NCBI GenBank assembly: GCA_958453935.1
Contig: CAUDZT010000010.1
Span: forward strand, 1-42,605
DNA from: an uncultured Collinsella sp.
GTDB taxonomy: Bacteria > Actinomycetota > Coriobacteriia > Coriobacteriales > Coriobacteriaceae
Length of the DNA: 42,605 bases
Direction of reading: 5' to 3'
The notes beneath the pieces were generated by a model, which was given only the letters and a program-made list of their open reading frames with translations, made no database searches and had not been told where the DNA came from. Positions 16,921 through 24,699 of the stretch are shown here, in pieces; positions within the stretch are counted from its first letter, which is position 1; the number at the start of each line of letters is the position of its first letter. A program made the translations under genes and the position numbers.

Positions 16921-17958
16921 CTAGATGACCCCCTGAACCGCAGCCATGTAGAGAACGTTTACGGCCTGGTGCCTTAGCAACTGCACGAAGGCCTTCTGCT
17001 TAAAGCCGAGTCTCTCGCATGGGTAGTCATTAATCACTTTCAGCAGACGTTCGTCGACCGCCAGAGTGCGTATGGCACGCCAGGCGTCGCGGCGGCTCTT
17101 ACCGCTTACGCGAGGCACTTCCTGCGAAATGCACATCTTCATATTGATAAACAGGGTCTTTTTTAACCTCAAAACGCATTCCGCCTCCGAAGGCGAGCCT
17201 GCCACAAGTCGAAGGGCGTAGTCGTAGAAGAACAGACAAGCGTCGAAGCGATCCGGTCTATAAGAAGTGGTGAGTGACGAGAGATTCGTGCGGTACGAAT
17301 ATCCCACGCAACTCGTCGTCACCACCTTGTTGCAAGTCCGGAGGTACCTGTATTTAAAGACGAAGTCTTCGCTGATTACCTCGCGCTCTGAGGGAAAGCG
17401 CAGAGCATGTTCGTCTATGTTCGACTTTGCGAATATAGACGAACATGCCGACATTGGAATCGAGTCGGACGCCTCGGGCGCGCTGCCGCATACGCGGGGG
17501 ACGAGCCTCTTCGCCAGTCTTTCACCTTCCCACACGGCATCCTCGAGCTTAAACTCGAACTGAGGGTTTCCCTCTCCGTCGCGCTTGGTGAACCCACCCA
17601 AAACACAATCCGCTCCTGTGTCCTCGATGGTGCGGGCGAACGTCTCGACCATGTCGGACTCGAGCCAGTCGTCGGAATCAACGAACATAACATGTGTGGT
17701 CTCTGGAAGCAGATTATCGAGTCCCGTGTTACGCGCGAAACCAAGCCCTGCGTTCTCCTTATGCACTGTTCGCACGCGATCGTTCTCAAAGGAGAGTCGA
17801 TCACACAGCTCGCCCGACCCGTCGGTCGACCCGTCGTCGATGAGCAGTACCTCGAACACCGAGTACGACTGTTCCAGAATGGAGCGGACACACCGTTCAA
17901 GATAGCGTCTAACGTTGTACACGGGCACGATTAGGGTTAATTTCAGATTTTGATCCAC
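16921..17958 (-). CDS. Glycosyltransferase family 2
   Basis: 345 residues from GTG 17958. GT-A domain in the first ~220 residues: LTLIVPVYNVRRYLERCVRSI, LLIDDGSTDGSGE, and the DxD-type VMFVDSDDWLE; ISEDFVFKYRYL supplies the later acidic motif with the catalytic base. The C-terminal ~110 residues are helical and basic and may face the membrane. It adds one sugar of the repeat unit; donor and acceptor cannot be told from sequence. It follows the broken acetyltransferase by 15 bases. Confidence 0.9.
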   Translation of the reverse strand: MDQNLKLTLIVPVYNVRRYLERCVRSILEQSYSVFEVLLIDDGSTDGSGELCDRLSFENDRVRTVHKENAGLGFARNTGLDNLLPETTHVMFVDSDDWLESDMVETFARTIEDTGADCVLGGFTKRDGEGNPQFEFKLEDAVWEGERLAKRLVPRVCGSAPEASDSIPMSACSSIFAKSNIDEHALRFPSEREVISEDFVFKYRYLRTCNKVVTTSCVGYSYRTNLSSLTTSYRPDRFDACLFFYDYALRLVAGSPSEAECVLRLKKTLFINMKMCISQEVPRVSGKSRRDAWRAIRTLAVDERLLKVINDYPCERLGFKQKAFVQLLRHQAVNVLYMAAVQGVI

Positions 17959-17973
17959 GTTTAAATAGGCCTT

Positions 17974-18529
17974 CTAGTCGTATCTCTTAATCAACCGAGC
18001 GGGCGCCCCGGCGTACAGAGCGCCCGCTTCGTTAAGGTCGCCCGTGACAACAGAGTTCGCTGAAACAAGAGAGCAACACGCAATCGTGCAGCCGCGCGTA
18101 ACGACCGTATTAGCGCAAAGCCAACAACGATGACCGATCGAAACCGGCGCGTGGAGTAACTTCGAACTAACCCCCCCTGCGATCGAATTCGTGGTCGTGG
18201 TCATAAATCTGGGCATTAGGACCAAGGAGCGTGTCTGCACCGATGCGGGCGGATTCGACTACCGTCACTCGGCAGCCCTCGTTCATGTAGACGCCGTCTT
18301 CCAGTACTAAAGTTGCGCCTTTATTGACCTGTACGATGCATTCAGGGCTCAAATAAACGCCCACACCGATGCTGGGGGAGGCGCCCTCGCCCAAAATCAA
18401 CCGTGTGCCCTTGCCCAGGTACAATGGTTTGCCTGAGGCGATCTTGAGCCGATTTCCGGCCACAATGCGCACCCTTAGCACCCGTAGGGCGGAGGCGCCC
18501 CATTTAAGAGCCTTAGCAATCCTATTCAT
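17974..18529 (-). pseudogene. Hexapeptide acetyltransferase, off by frameshift in G7 tract
   Basis: The first frame from ATG 18529 (overlapping licD by 8 bases) reads MNRIAKALKWGAS, then hexapeptide repeats (LYLGKGTRLILG, IGADTLLGPNAQIYDHDHEF) and RRGG. The rest of the enzyme continues one frame over with SSKLLHAPVSIGHRCW, TVVTRGCTIACC and the cap ALYAGAPARLIKRYD. The join is a run of seven G (18171-18177). With six G the frame is continuous and gives a normal 184-residue maltose/serine O-acetyltransferase-like protein. As sequenced, the product loses its C-terminal helix repeats and is presumably inactive. Either a phase-variable gene in the off state or a sequencing or assembly error; the rest of the sequence is undecayed, which favours a switch. 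Confidence 0.8.
18171..18177 (-). repeat. G7 homopolymer at the frameshift of the acetyltransferase
   Basis: Seven consecutive C on the plus strand. Deleting one base restores a continuous acetyltransferase frame (RRGG joined to VSSKLLHAP). Candidate phase-variation tract. Confidence 0.7.
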
Positions 18530-19388
18530 CGGTGCTTCCGCTGCTCGTAGGGTCGAAGTTGTTGGAAGCGCTGACACGCCAGGCCTTCAACTCATGCGCA
18601 ATACGTTTGTCGGCAGGCGGAAGTGACATATAGTCCCCGTACATTATCGAGAGATAGCGGTCCGCATCCTCAAAGCCAAAGAACTTTTCATTTTCGAATT
18701 CGTATTCAACCAAGTTGCTAAACAGGCTTGCTGGGAAAACCTCCAGCGACTGACTGACCGCCCAAGCTAGATTGGCAGCAGTGCCGATAGTCGAAAAGCA
18801 ACCGTTATCCGTCATCGTTCTTAGCTTACCGAGAGCCCACTGTTGCAGAGGGGTGTGCCTGGCAAGCGTGCCGAAGACGGTTTTGAAGCAGCCAGCAACT
18901 CCTGGCTGTCCCGAGCTCCATCTTGATGCTTGGAACAGGTACTTATATCGAACTGCTGCATCCCAGGCCTTGCTGGCTTCGGCTTCACTTTCGAAAGAAA
19001 CAATCGGAAAGATATCGATCCACACATATTCGCGGATTCCCTCTGCAATGAATGCAGACTTTACCTCAATGCTGGTATCAACCAGTTTTTCAAAAGGAAT
19101 CGCAGCAGAAACTTTAGAGTTCAGCTGGCTGGCAAGCTTGACATGTGATAACTCTGCTCCAGCACGTGAACCGAAACTTTTTAGAAATTTCCTATAATCC
19201 TCAACAGGCATAACGACATCGATATCGTCATCCCAGGGAATGAACCCCTTGTGCCTAACCGCACCGAGCAGAGTTCCGGAGCCCATTGAGTATCGTAGAT
19301 TGTTCTCTCGGCAGTAGGAGTCGAAAATGCGAAGGAGACGTAGTTCGGCATCTTTCACCTCTTGCATGGATAAATATTCAGTCGGCAT
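18522..19388 (-). CDS. licD: LicD family phosphocholine transferase
   Basis: 288 residues; ATG 19388 lies after AAAGGGGC, two bases past the previous stop. The LicD signature is plain near the start: LLRIFDSYCRENNLRYSMG, GTLLGAVRHKGFIPWDDDID with the DDDID metal-binding acidic cluster, then VVMPVEDYRKF. LicD enzymes transfer phosphocholine from CDP-choline to sugars of teichoic acids or lipopolysaccharide; related fukutin-like enzymes move polyol phosphates. The LicC-LicA fusion in the same operon can supply CDP-choline, which supports phosphocholine as the group moved. Confidence 0.9.
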   Translation of the reverse strand: MPTEYLSMQEVKDAELRLLRIFDSYCRENNLRYSMGSGTLLGAVRHKGFIPWDDDIDVVMPVEDYRKFLKSFGSRAGAELSHVKLASQLNSKVSAAIPFEKLVDTSIEVKSAFIAEGIREYVWIDIFPIVSFESEAEASKAWDAAVRYKYLFQASRWSSGQPGVAGCFKTVFGTLARHTPLQQWALGKLRTMTDNGCFSTIGTAANLAWAVSQSLEVFPASLFSNLVEYEFENEKFFGFEDADRYLSIMYGDYMSLPPADKRIAHELKAWRVSASNNFDPTSSGSTDE

Positions 19389-19389
19389 A

Positions 19390-20499
19390 TTACGCCCCTT
19401 TAGTCATATTTCTATAGCGATCAGAGAGCTGCTTGTAGAGCGACCGCGTGGTGTAACCCGCTTTATCAAGAAACGGAACGTAGTCGACCTTGGCTGTAAT
19501 TTCCCTTTTTCCGGCGCAGGCTTCCAGCAAATCGGCCCACTCCTTGTCGGAAAGCGAAAGCCCTGCTCGCTGGAGAAGGCCCGTCAGATCGGCCTCCTGG
19601 GTAACCGCGTCAGAGCTGAGGATGGGCAGTCCATTTGCCTGGGCCTCAATGAAGGCAATCGGGAGCCCCTCGTGGAAAGAGGGGGCGAGCAGCGCGTCCA
19701 TGGCGCTGTAGTACCTCCAGATATCGTCAACGGTACCGATGAAAACCGCCGATTCGCCCAGCCCCAATTCAGCCGCCCTCTCCTTCGCTAGGGGAAGTTC
19801 CTCGGCTTGTCCGAAGAGCAGAAGGCGGGCATCGGCCTCACTGGAGCGCAGCTGATTGATGATATCGAGGGCACGCAGTGTGTTTTTTGCAGGAATGCCC
19901 GCCCCAACAAACCCTATGACGGTGGCATCGCCCGGGATCCCAAGTCGATGTCTAACGGCAGCCCGGTCAGAGGACGAGAATCGGAATTTATCGGAATCGA
20001 CCCCGTTGTGCACCAAGGCATAGCCAGCGCCCTGAAAGAGATATTCACCTGCGACCTCGCTGCATGCCCAGCGCTCACTCGCCGACGGGAGAAACCTCTC
20101 TATCATGGCCACGTTGACCATATTCTTCAAACGCGAGGTGCTGCCAAGCGCGCTGTTATGGCAGTGCACGATGCGCGAGGGAACTCCGGTCTTTTTGGCC
20201 TCAGAGGCGAAGACGAAGCCGAGCGCATTGTTCGTGTGAATCTGAACGATGTCGAAACGGTGCTTCGACAGAAAAGCGCCAAGGCGCTTCGCACCCAGAG
20301 TGCCAACCAATAGCGGGCTGTAGCTATCGATTAAAGGACCGAAGAATCGCTCTCCGAACCTGTCCCCTTCGACTCTTCCCACCGACAGCACGCTCTGCTC
20401 GATATCGGGAGCCGGGCAATCGAGCATCGTGGAGACGAAGGTCCTCACCCCGCCCCTTCCGGGCCCTAGCTGTTGAATGATGTGCAGGACCCGAATCAT
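19390..20499 (-). CDS. Glycosyltransferase family 4
   Basis: 369 residues. GT-B enzyme: N-terminal VLHIIQQLGPGRGGVRTFV and VQIHTNNALG; C-terminal VHNGVD, IGFVGAGIPAKNTLRALD, LLLFGQAEE, and the donor-binding APSFHEGLPIAFIEAQANGLP with the EX7E-type glutamates. It retains donor anomeric configuration, as GT4 enzymes do. The ATG overlaps the WecB stop (ATGA). It presumably builds the repeat unit; the sugar is unknown. Confidence 0.9.
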   Translation of the reverse strand: MIRVLHIIQQLGPGRGGVRTFVSTMLDCPAPDIEQSVLSVGRVEGDRFGERFFGPLIDSYSPLLVGTLGAKRLGAFLSKHRFDIVQIHTNNALGFVFASEAKKTGVPSRIVHCHNSALGSTSRLKNMVNVAMIERFLPSASERWACSEVAGEYLFQGAGYALVHNGVDSDKFRFSSSDRAAVRHRLGIPGDATVIGFVGAGIPAKNTLRALDIINQLRSSEADARLLLFGQAEELPLAKERAAELGLGESAVFIGTVDDIWRYYSAMDALLAPSFHEGLPIAFIEAQANGLPILSSDAVTQEADLTGLLQRAGLSLSDKEWADLLEACAGKREITAKVDYVPFLDKAGYTTRSLYKQLSDRYRNMTKGA

Positions 20500-21605
20500 C
20501 GCGACCGGCCTGCCAGCACGTCCGCAATCCGCTCGCTCGCATGCCCGTCTCCGTAGGGGTTGGAGGCGTGGCTCATGGCCTCGTACTCAGACTCGTCAGA
20601 GAGCAGGCGGCTGAACTCACGGTAAATGACGTCCTCCTCGGTGCCCACGAGCTTCAGCGTGCCGGCCGCCACACCCTCGGGACGTTCGGTGGTATCGCGC
20701 ATGACGAGCACCGGCTTGCCCAGGCTCGGCGCCTCCTCCTGGATGCCGCCCGAGTCGGTGAGGATGAGGTGGCTCGCGGCCATGAAGTTGTGGAAGTCGA
20801 GAACCTCGAGCGGGTCGATGATGTGCAGGCGGTCGAAGCCGTCGAGCTCCTCGTGGGCGGCCTTGCGGACGAGCGGGTTCATGTGGATGGGGTAGATCGC
20901 CTTGGTGTCGGGGTGCTCCTCCATCACGCGGCGGATGGCGCGGAACATGCGGTGCATGGGCTCGCCCAGGTTCTCGCGGCGGTGCGCCGTGATGAGGATG
21001 AGGCGGGAGCCCTCCGCCCAGTCGAGCTCGGGGTGCGAGTAGCCCCCGCGCACGGTGGTGCGCAGGGCGTCGATGCCGGTGTTCCCGGTGACCCAGATCT
21101 TCGACTCCGGCTTGCCCTCGTCCAGCAGGTTCTGCTTGCTGGCCTCAGTGGGGGCGAAGTAGTACTCGCTCACGATGTCGACCGCCTGGCGGTTGAACTC
21201 CTCCGGCCAGGGGCTGTAGATGTCGTGCGTGCGCAGGCCGGCCTCGACGTGGCCCACGGGAATCTGAAGGTAAAAGCACGCGAGCGCCGCGGCGAAGCTG
21301 GTCGTGGTGTCTCCGTGGACCAGGACGACATCGGGCCTCTCGCCCTCGAGGACGGCCCTGAGCTTGAGCAGCACGTCGCACGTCACGTCGAACAGCGTCT
21401 GGCCCGGCTTCATGATCGCAAGGTCGTGGTCGGGAGTCACGTCGAAGACGCGCAGCACCTGGTCGAGCATCTCGCGGTGCTGGCCGGTCACGGTCACCAC
21501 AGTCTCGAACTCATCCGTGCGCGCCTTCAGCTCGTTGACGAGCGGGCACATCTTGATTGCCTCCGGGCGGGTGCCGAAGACGAGCATTACTTTCTTCTTA
21601 GTCAT
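20496..21605 (-). CDS. wecB: UDP-N-acetylglucosamine 2-epimerase (non-hydrolysing)
   Basis: 369 residues, full length for the family. Motifs: VMLVFGTRPEAIKMCPLV, TGQHREMLDQVL, VHGDTTTSFAAALA, VGHVEAGLRT, WPEEFNRQ, TGNTGID, ITAHRRENLG, and LTDSGGIQEEAPSLGKPVLVMR. It converts UDP-GlcNAc to UDP-ManNAc. AGGAG lies 8 bases before the ATG, which overlaps the TagA-like gene by 8 bases. That neighbour uses UDP-ManNAc, so the pair makes sense together. This copy is intact and of a different subgroup from the broken epimerase at 5816-6970. Confidence 0.95.
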   Translation of the reverse strand: MTKKKVMLVFGTRPEAIKMCPLVNELKARTDEFETVVTVTGQHREMLDQVLRVFDVTPDHDLAIMKPGQTLFDVTCDVLLKLRAVLEGERPDVVLVHGDTTTSFAAALACFYLQIPVGHVEAGLRTHDIYSPWPEEFNRQAVDIVSEYYFAPTEASKQNLLDEGKPESKIWVTGNTGIDALRTTVRGGYSHPELDWAEGSRLILITAHRRENLGEPMHRMFRAIRRVMEEHPDTKAIYPIHMNPLVRKAAHEELDGFDRLHIIDPLEVLDFHNFMAASHLILTDSGGIQEEAPSLGKPVLVMRDTTERPEGVAAGTLKLVGTEEDVIYREFSRLLSDESEYEAMSHASNPYGDGHASERIADVLAGRSR

Positions 21606-22404
21606 TGGCCTTGCTCCTCTTTGACTCCTTGCGGAGAAGCATGTAGAAACGGGTGTTGCCGACCACGTAGCGCTTCACCAGGCGCTTGGGCTCCTGCATC
21701 ATGCGGAAGAGCCACTCCAGGTTCGCGCGCTGCATCCACATCGGGGCGCGCGGGATGTTGCCGGAGACCACGTCGAACGAACCCCTCACGCCCACGAAAG
21801 CGCCCTTGGCGCCCAGCTCGCGGAAACGCTCGATCAGGCGTTCCTTCTTGGGCGAGGTGATGCCCACGAACACGATGTCGGGCTCGGCCTGCTCAACCTC
21901 GGTGACCACGGCATCGAACTCGTCTTCGCCGAAGTAGCCGTCACGGTAGCCCGCAAGGACCATATTGGGATACCTCTCGGACAGTACCTCGGCGGTCTTT
22001 GCGACCACTTCGGCTTTGGCGCCTAGCAGGTAGACGCTGTGCCCCTCACGCTCGGCCAGCCCACACAGCTCCCACATGAGGTCGATGCCGGCCACGCGCT
22101 CGGGCAAGTCCACGCCCAGCTTCTTGGCGGCCATGACCATGGACGCGCCATCGGCGTTTACGATCTCGCAGCGGCGCACGCACGCATCCATCTCGGGATC
22201 GTCACGCATCTGAAGCAACTTGTCGGCGTTCACGCCGATCAAATGAGCGAAGCGCCCCTCCTTGATGAGGGCATTGGTCGCCTCGACGGTCTGCTCCATC
22301 GTCCAGGGGTCGACGGGGGCGCCCAGGACTTCGACTCGTCCGGGAAGATCAACCGTTGAACCGGTGCCTTCGTAATTCCCTATAGTCTCTTTAGCAAGCG
22401 CCAT
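21598..22404 (-). CDS. WecG/TagA/CpsF family glycosyltransferase
   Basis: 268 residues from ATG 22404; a TTG at 22422 is the alternative. Family features: VEVLGAPVDPWTMEQTVE, HLIGVNADKLLQMRDDPE, NADGASMVMAAKKLG, RVAGIDLMWEL, VYLLGAKAEV, and FVGITSPKKERLI followed by GVRGSFDVVSGNIPRAP. TagA adds ManNAc to lipid-linked GlcNAc in the wall teichoic acid linkage unit; WecG does the same with ManNAcA. With WecB next door, transfer of ManNAc early in assembly is likely. It overlaps the sugar-phosphate transferase gene by 14 bases. Confidence 0.9.
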   Translation of the reverse strand: MALAKETIGNYEGTGSTVDLPGRVEVLGAPVDPWTMEQTVEATNALIKEGRFAHLIGVNADKLLQMRDDPEMDACVRRCEIVNADGASMVMAAKKLGVDLPERVAGIDLMWELCGLAEREGHSVYLLGAKAEVVAKTAEVLSERYPNMVLAGYRDGYFGEDEFDAVVTEVEQAEPDIVFVGITSPKKERLIERFRELGAKGAFVGVRGSFDVVSGNIPRAPMWMQRANLEWLFRMMQEPKRLVKRYVVGNTRFYMLLRKESKRSKAND

Positions 22405-23206
22405 TTCCGCTAACAACCTCAATCACTGTGAGTAGGATTATTTTGAAATCGAAGAAAATGCCTCGTTTGGCTATATATTCCAGATCGCGTCGGACCATCC
22501 CGTCGAATCCAGTCGAGTTACGCTCAGTGACTTGCCACCAGCCGGTGATGCCAGGCTTCACGGCAAGACGCTGCAAGTCGTATTCCGTGTACTCCGACAC
22601 CTCGTTCGGCAGCGGCGGGCGCGGGCCGACGACGGACATCTGGCCCAGGAACACATTGAGAAACTGCGGGAACTCGTCGATGGAGTGCTTGCGGATGAAC
22701 TTCCCGATCTTGGTGACGCGGGGGTCCTCCCTCATCTTGAACATGGCGCCGGCGATCTCGTTCTGCTCCTTGAGATCTGCCAGGCGCTCGTCGGCGTCCT
22801 TGTACATGGAGCGGAACTTCCACATGCGGAAGGTGGACAGGCTGCCGTCGGGGCGGGTCTGGCCCACGCGGATCTGGCTGTAGAAGGGGTTGCCCTCGCT
22901 CTCCAGGCGGATGGCCGCGGCGAGCACAAGGCTGGGTACGGCGATGACGGCCAGCACGCAGCCGCTGAACACGACGTCGAAGGCGCGCTTGATGGTGCGG
23001 TAGGCCAGGCGCGAACGATCCCAGTCCAAGATGGACTGCATGGCCTTGTAGCGGCCGGCGCCCTCGCGTCGGCCCATGGCCTGAGCAATGAGCGCTGCCC
23101 CCGCAGGCGCATCCGTTGCAAATTGAGTTTTATCCGACACGTTTTCTTCCAAGACTTCGTCCCCGGGTCGGGGATCCTCCCTGTTCTGTGTAGCGATCGC
23201 CTGCAA
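22391..23206 (-). CDS. Undecaprenyl-phosphate sugar phosphotransferase (WbaP/WcaJ type)
   Basis: 271 residues. After a ~70-residue soluble N-terminus there is one hydrophobic segment (RAFDVVFSGCVLAVIAVPSL) that begins the bacterial sugar transferase domain. Catalytic core: NPFYSQIRVG, FRMWKFRSMYKDAD, KIGKFIRKHSIDEFPQF, VVGPRPPLPNEV, and KPGITGWWQV. It starts repeat-unit assembly by moving a sugar-1-phosphate from a UDP-sugar to undecaprenyl phosphate. It lacks the four-span N-terminal half of full WbaP, as in minimal monotopic enzymes. Start is unsettled: TTG 23206 has no clear ribosome site and GTG 23140 follows GGAAG. It comes first after the NusG paralogue, as expected for an operon that starts with the initiator. 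Confidence 0.92.
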   Translation of the reverse strand: MQAIATQNREDPRPGDEVLEENVSDKTQFATDAPAGAALIAQAMGRREGAGRYKAMQSILDWDRSRLAYRTIKRAFDVVFSGCVLAVIAVPSLVLAAAIRLESEGNPFYSQIRVGQTRPDGSLSTFRMWKFRSMYKDADERLADLKEQNEIAGAMFKMREDPRVTKIGKFIRKHSIDEFPQFLNVFLGQMSVVGPRPPLPNEVSEYTEYDLQRLAVKPGITGWWQVTERNSTGFDGMVRRDLEYIAKRGIFFDFKIILLTVIEVVSGNGAC

Positions 23207-23752
23207 CTAGGCGATCGCCTTTTTAAGGTTTCGCATTACGCGCTGCTCGGCCGAAAGCACGGCAAGGCCAACGCGGGTAGTTACGCGTCGGCCGCACAGG
23301 TCGAGCTCCAAATAAGCAGTGCTCTTGCGTCTGTTAATGGTTTTGATAAGGCCCTCGTGGCCCAGCAGCGGACCTGCCGTCACTACGACTTGGTCACCGT
23401 CTTTTAAGGCCTCGCTCATGGGCACTACGCGGTCTCCCTTGTGCGTAAAGCCACCAATAAGCTGGACCTCATCTTTTGCTAGCGGCACAAACTGACCGTC
23501 CTGGGAAAGCACCCGGGCAAAGTCGTCCATGCGCAGCAGATACTGTTGCACGGTGCGGGGATCTGCCGTGTCGCAGATAAGATAACCGGGAAAGAGCGGC
23601 TTGGTCGTATCGACCCATTCGCCGTGTACTTTAATTTCGGTTTGAAATTGGGGGTAAAAGAGCTCCTGCATGGCACTAGCCGGCACCATGCGCTCTATGC
23701 GCTCGCGCATTACGTCTTCGCGACCGTTAATGACCTGGATCACATACCACAT
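23207..23752 (-). CDS. Specialised NusG paralogue (LoaP/RfaH/UpxY type)
   Basis: 181 residues from ATG 23752, eight bases after AAGGGGG. The NGN domain begins MWYVIQVINGREDVMRERIERM and includes TKPLFPGYLICDT; a C-terminal KOW domain carries LKDGDQVVVTAGPLLGHEGLIKTINRRKSTAYLELDLCGR. It is the first gene of a ~22-kb polysaccharide operon, the typical place for NusG paralogues that allow RNA polymerase to read through terminators in long operons. It is preceded by an unusually long untranslated stretch with stable hairpins, as in LoaP-controlled operons. It is not the housekeeping nusG, which would sit with secE and rplK. Ends in TAG just before the initiator gene. Confidence 0.88.
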   Translation of the reverse strand: MWYVIQVINGREDVMRERIERMVPASAMQELFYPQFQTEIKVHGEWVDTTKPLFPGYLICDTADPRTVQQYLLRMDDFARVLSQDGQFVPLAKDEVQLIGGFTHKGDRVVPMSEALKDGDQVVVTAGPLLGHEGLIKTINRRKSTAYLELDLCGRRVTTRVGLAVLSAEQRVMRNLKKAIA

Positions 23753-23916
23753 GAGCGCCACCCCCTTGCTGTCTTACGTGTGGCTCATGGGGTTTGGGTA
23801 TGGCTTCGCCAGGGCGCTTGTGCGCGAAGGCGCTCCATATTCAAACCCTGAGCCCAGTTAGACAAGCACGTGGCTCTGCCCCACCGTGAACGGTATGTAT
23901 ACGTGCAGTTGCTAGA

Positions 23917-24011
23917 GTCGCGGACGTGTATCGCAAAAATGACCGCGACCCCAGCTGGCTGCGTGCGGCCTAGTCAAGCGGGAACAAAACTGGACCGCAC
24001 GCAAACAGCTG
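23917..24011 (-). promoter_or_regulatory. Paired stem-loops in the leader of the NusG-paralogue operon
   Basis: Stem 1: CAGCTG (23952-23957) with CAGCTG (24006-24011), a 2x2 internal loop, then TGCGTGCGG (23960-23968) with CCGCACGCA (23995-24003), 15 pairs in all around a 26-base loop. Stem 2, next in the transcript: GTCGCGG (23917-23923) with CCGCGAC (23943-23949); its loop includes a U5 run. They lie 165-260 bases before the NusG-paralogue start. Candidate recognition element for the antiterminator or a conditional terminator; function is inferred. Confidence 0.55.
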
Positions 24012-24218
24012 CAAGACTGCTGCAATTTGTCATGAAATGTCGAATCGAAAAACAGCTTGCACAAAGTCAAGAACAAATGCTTTCGATGCGATACGCATGA
24101 CAACGCTATTGGAGCTCGTGGTTTTTCTGGCACCGCCGTTACGGCCGGATGCTGATCGACCCTGCGCTTTGCGGCTTGTTGGAGCCGTGAGCACAGTTGA
24201 ACCCATGTAACGTTAGGT

Positions 24219-24227
24219 ATCCTAGCA
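24219..24227 (-). promoter_or_regulatory. Possible extended -10 promoter element
   Basis: On the minus strand TGCTAGGAT gives an extended -10 (TGn plus TAGGAT). No good -35 is seen at 16-18 bases. It would start a leader of ~460 bases to the NusG paralogue, consistent with the hairpins lying inside the transcript. Confidence 0.3.
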
Positions 24228-24505
24228 CAGCAGGTGGCCCATGCGTTTTGGGGTGTGTTGAGCAACATATTGTTTATTTGCCGTGGTTATGGGGGATATT
24301 GTGCCGTCTTGCACACATTGCCGCAGGTTTATGGGGGTGTGTGCGTTGGTGAGCAACGCCTGAGTTGTCTTGCTGAGGGCGTGAATTGCTCAAACTATTA
24401 AGTTTGGATAACAAACTTTGTACAAAACCGGGAAGGTAATTGCGCAACTTTTTGCGGGGTGGGCGCGGGCGCACGCGTCACTTTCGTTTGTGGGGTTGAG
24501 GGATA

Positions 24506-24540
24506 TGAAAAGAGGCCACCGAATACCCGGTGGCCTCTTA
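24506..24540 (-). terminator. Intrinsic terminator after tRNA-Ala
   Basis: A 12-bp perfect stem (24510-24521 with 24528-24539), a 6-base loop, then U-rich sequence on the minus strand. It lies 10 bases past the tRNA 3' end. Confidence 0.85.
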
Positions 24541-24549
24541 GAATCACGA

Positions 24550-24625
24550 TGGTGGAGACGAGGGGGATCGAACCCCTGACCTCTTGACTGCCAGTCAAGC
24601 GCTCTCCCAGCTGAGCTACGCCCCC
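24550..24625 (-). tRNA. tRNA-Ala (anticodon GGC)
   Basis: A full cloverleaf of 76 bases including the encoded CCA. Acceptor GGGGGCG pairs with CGTCTCC, including a G3-U70 wobble, the alanine identity element. D arm GCTC/GAGC, anticodon stem CTTGA/TCAAG with loop CTGGCAG (anticodon GGC reading GCC), T arm AGGGG/CCCCT with TTCGATC. It reads GCC, the dominant Ala codon in the GC-rich genes here. Confidence 0.97.
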
Positions 24626-24638
24626 GTGACGAGGTAGT

Positions 24639-24667
24639 ACTATAGGGGAAGATTCTTAGTTGTGCAA
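24639..24667 (-). promoter_or_regulatory. Sigma-70-type promoter of tRNA-Ala
   Basis: Minus-strand TTGCAC (24662-24667), a 17-base spacer, and TATAGT (24639-24644), ending 13 bases before the tRNA 5' end. Confidence 0.8.
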
Positions 24668-24699
24668 GAAGTTTTTTTTGGGTTGTTTCCGTCACTTAC

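Larger units (their letters stand above)
23753..24549 (-). other. Long non-coding region: operon leader and tRNA 3' flank
   Basis: About 800 bases with no credible gene; open frames on either strand have poor coding character. It holds a possible extended -10 element (24219-24227), two hairpins (23917-24011), a small inverted repeat AAGTTTG-gataa-CAAACTT at 24400-24418, and the tRNA terminator (24506-24540). Confidence 0.6.

Noticed and set aside
20541..21860. 439-codon plus-strand frame opposite wecB and the TagA-like gene
   Set aside because: It is antisense to two recognisable genes, with no domain and no ribosome site.
23912..24268. 118-codon minus-strand frame in the operon leader
   Set aside because: No ribosome site, Cys/Arg/His-rich composition, and overlap with the stem-loops; no family resemblance.
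24550..24625. tRNA-Ala as an integration site for the polysaccharide locus
   Set aside because: No integrase and no repeat of the tRNA 3' end is visible inside the window, and the tRNA has its own promoter and terminator.
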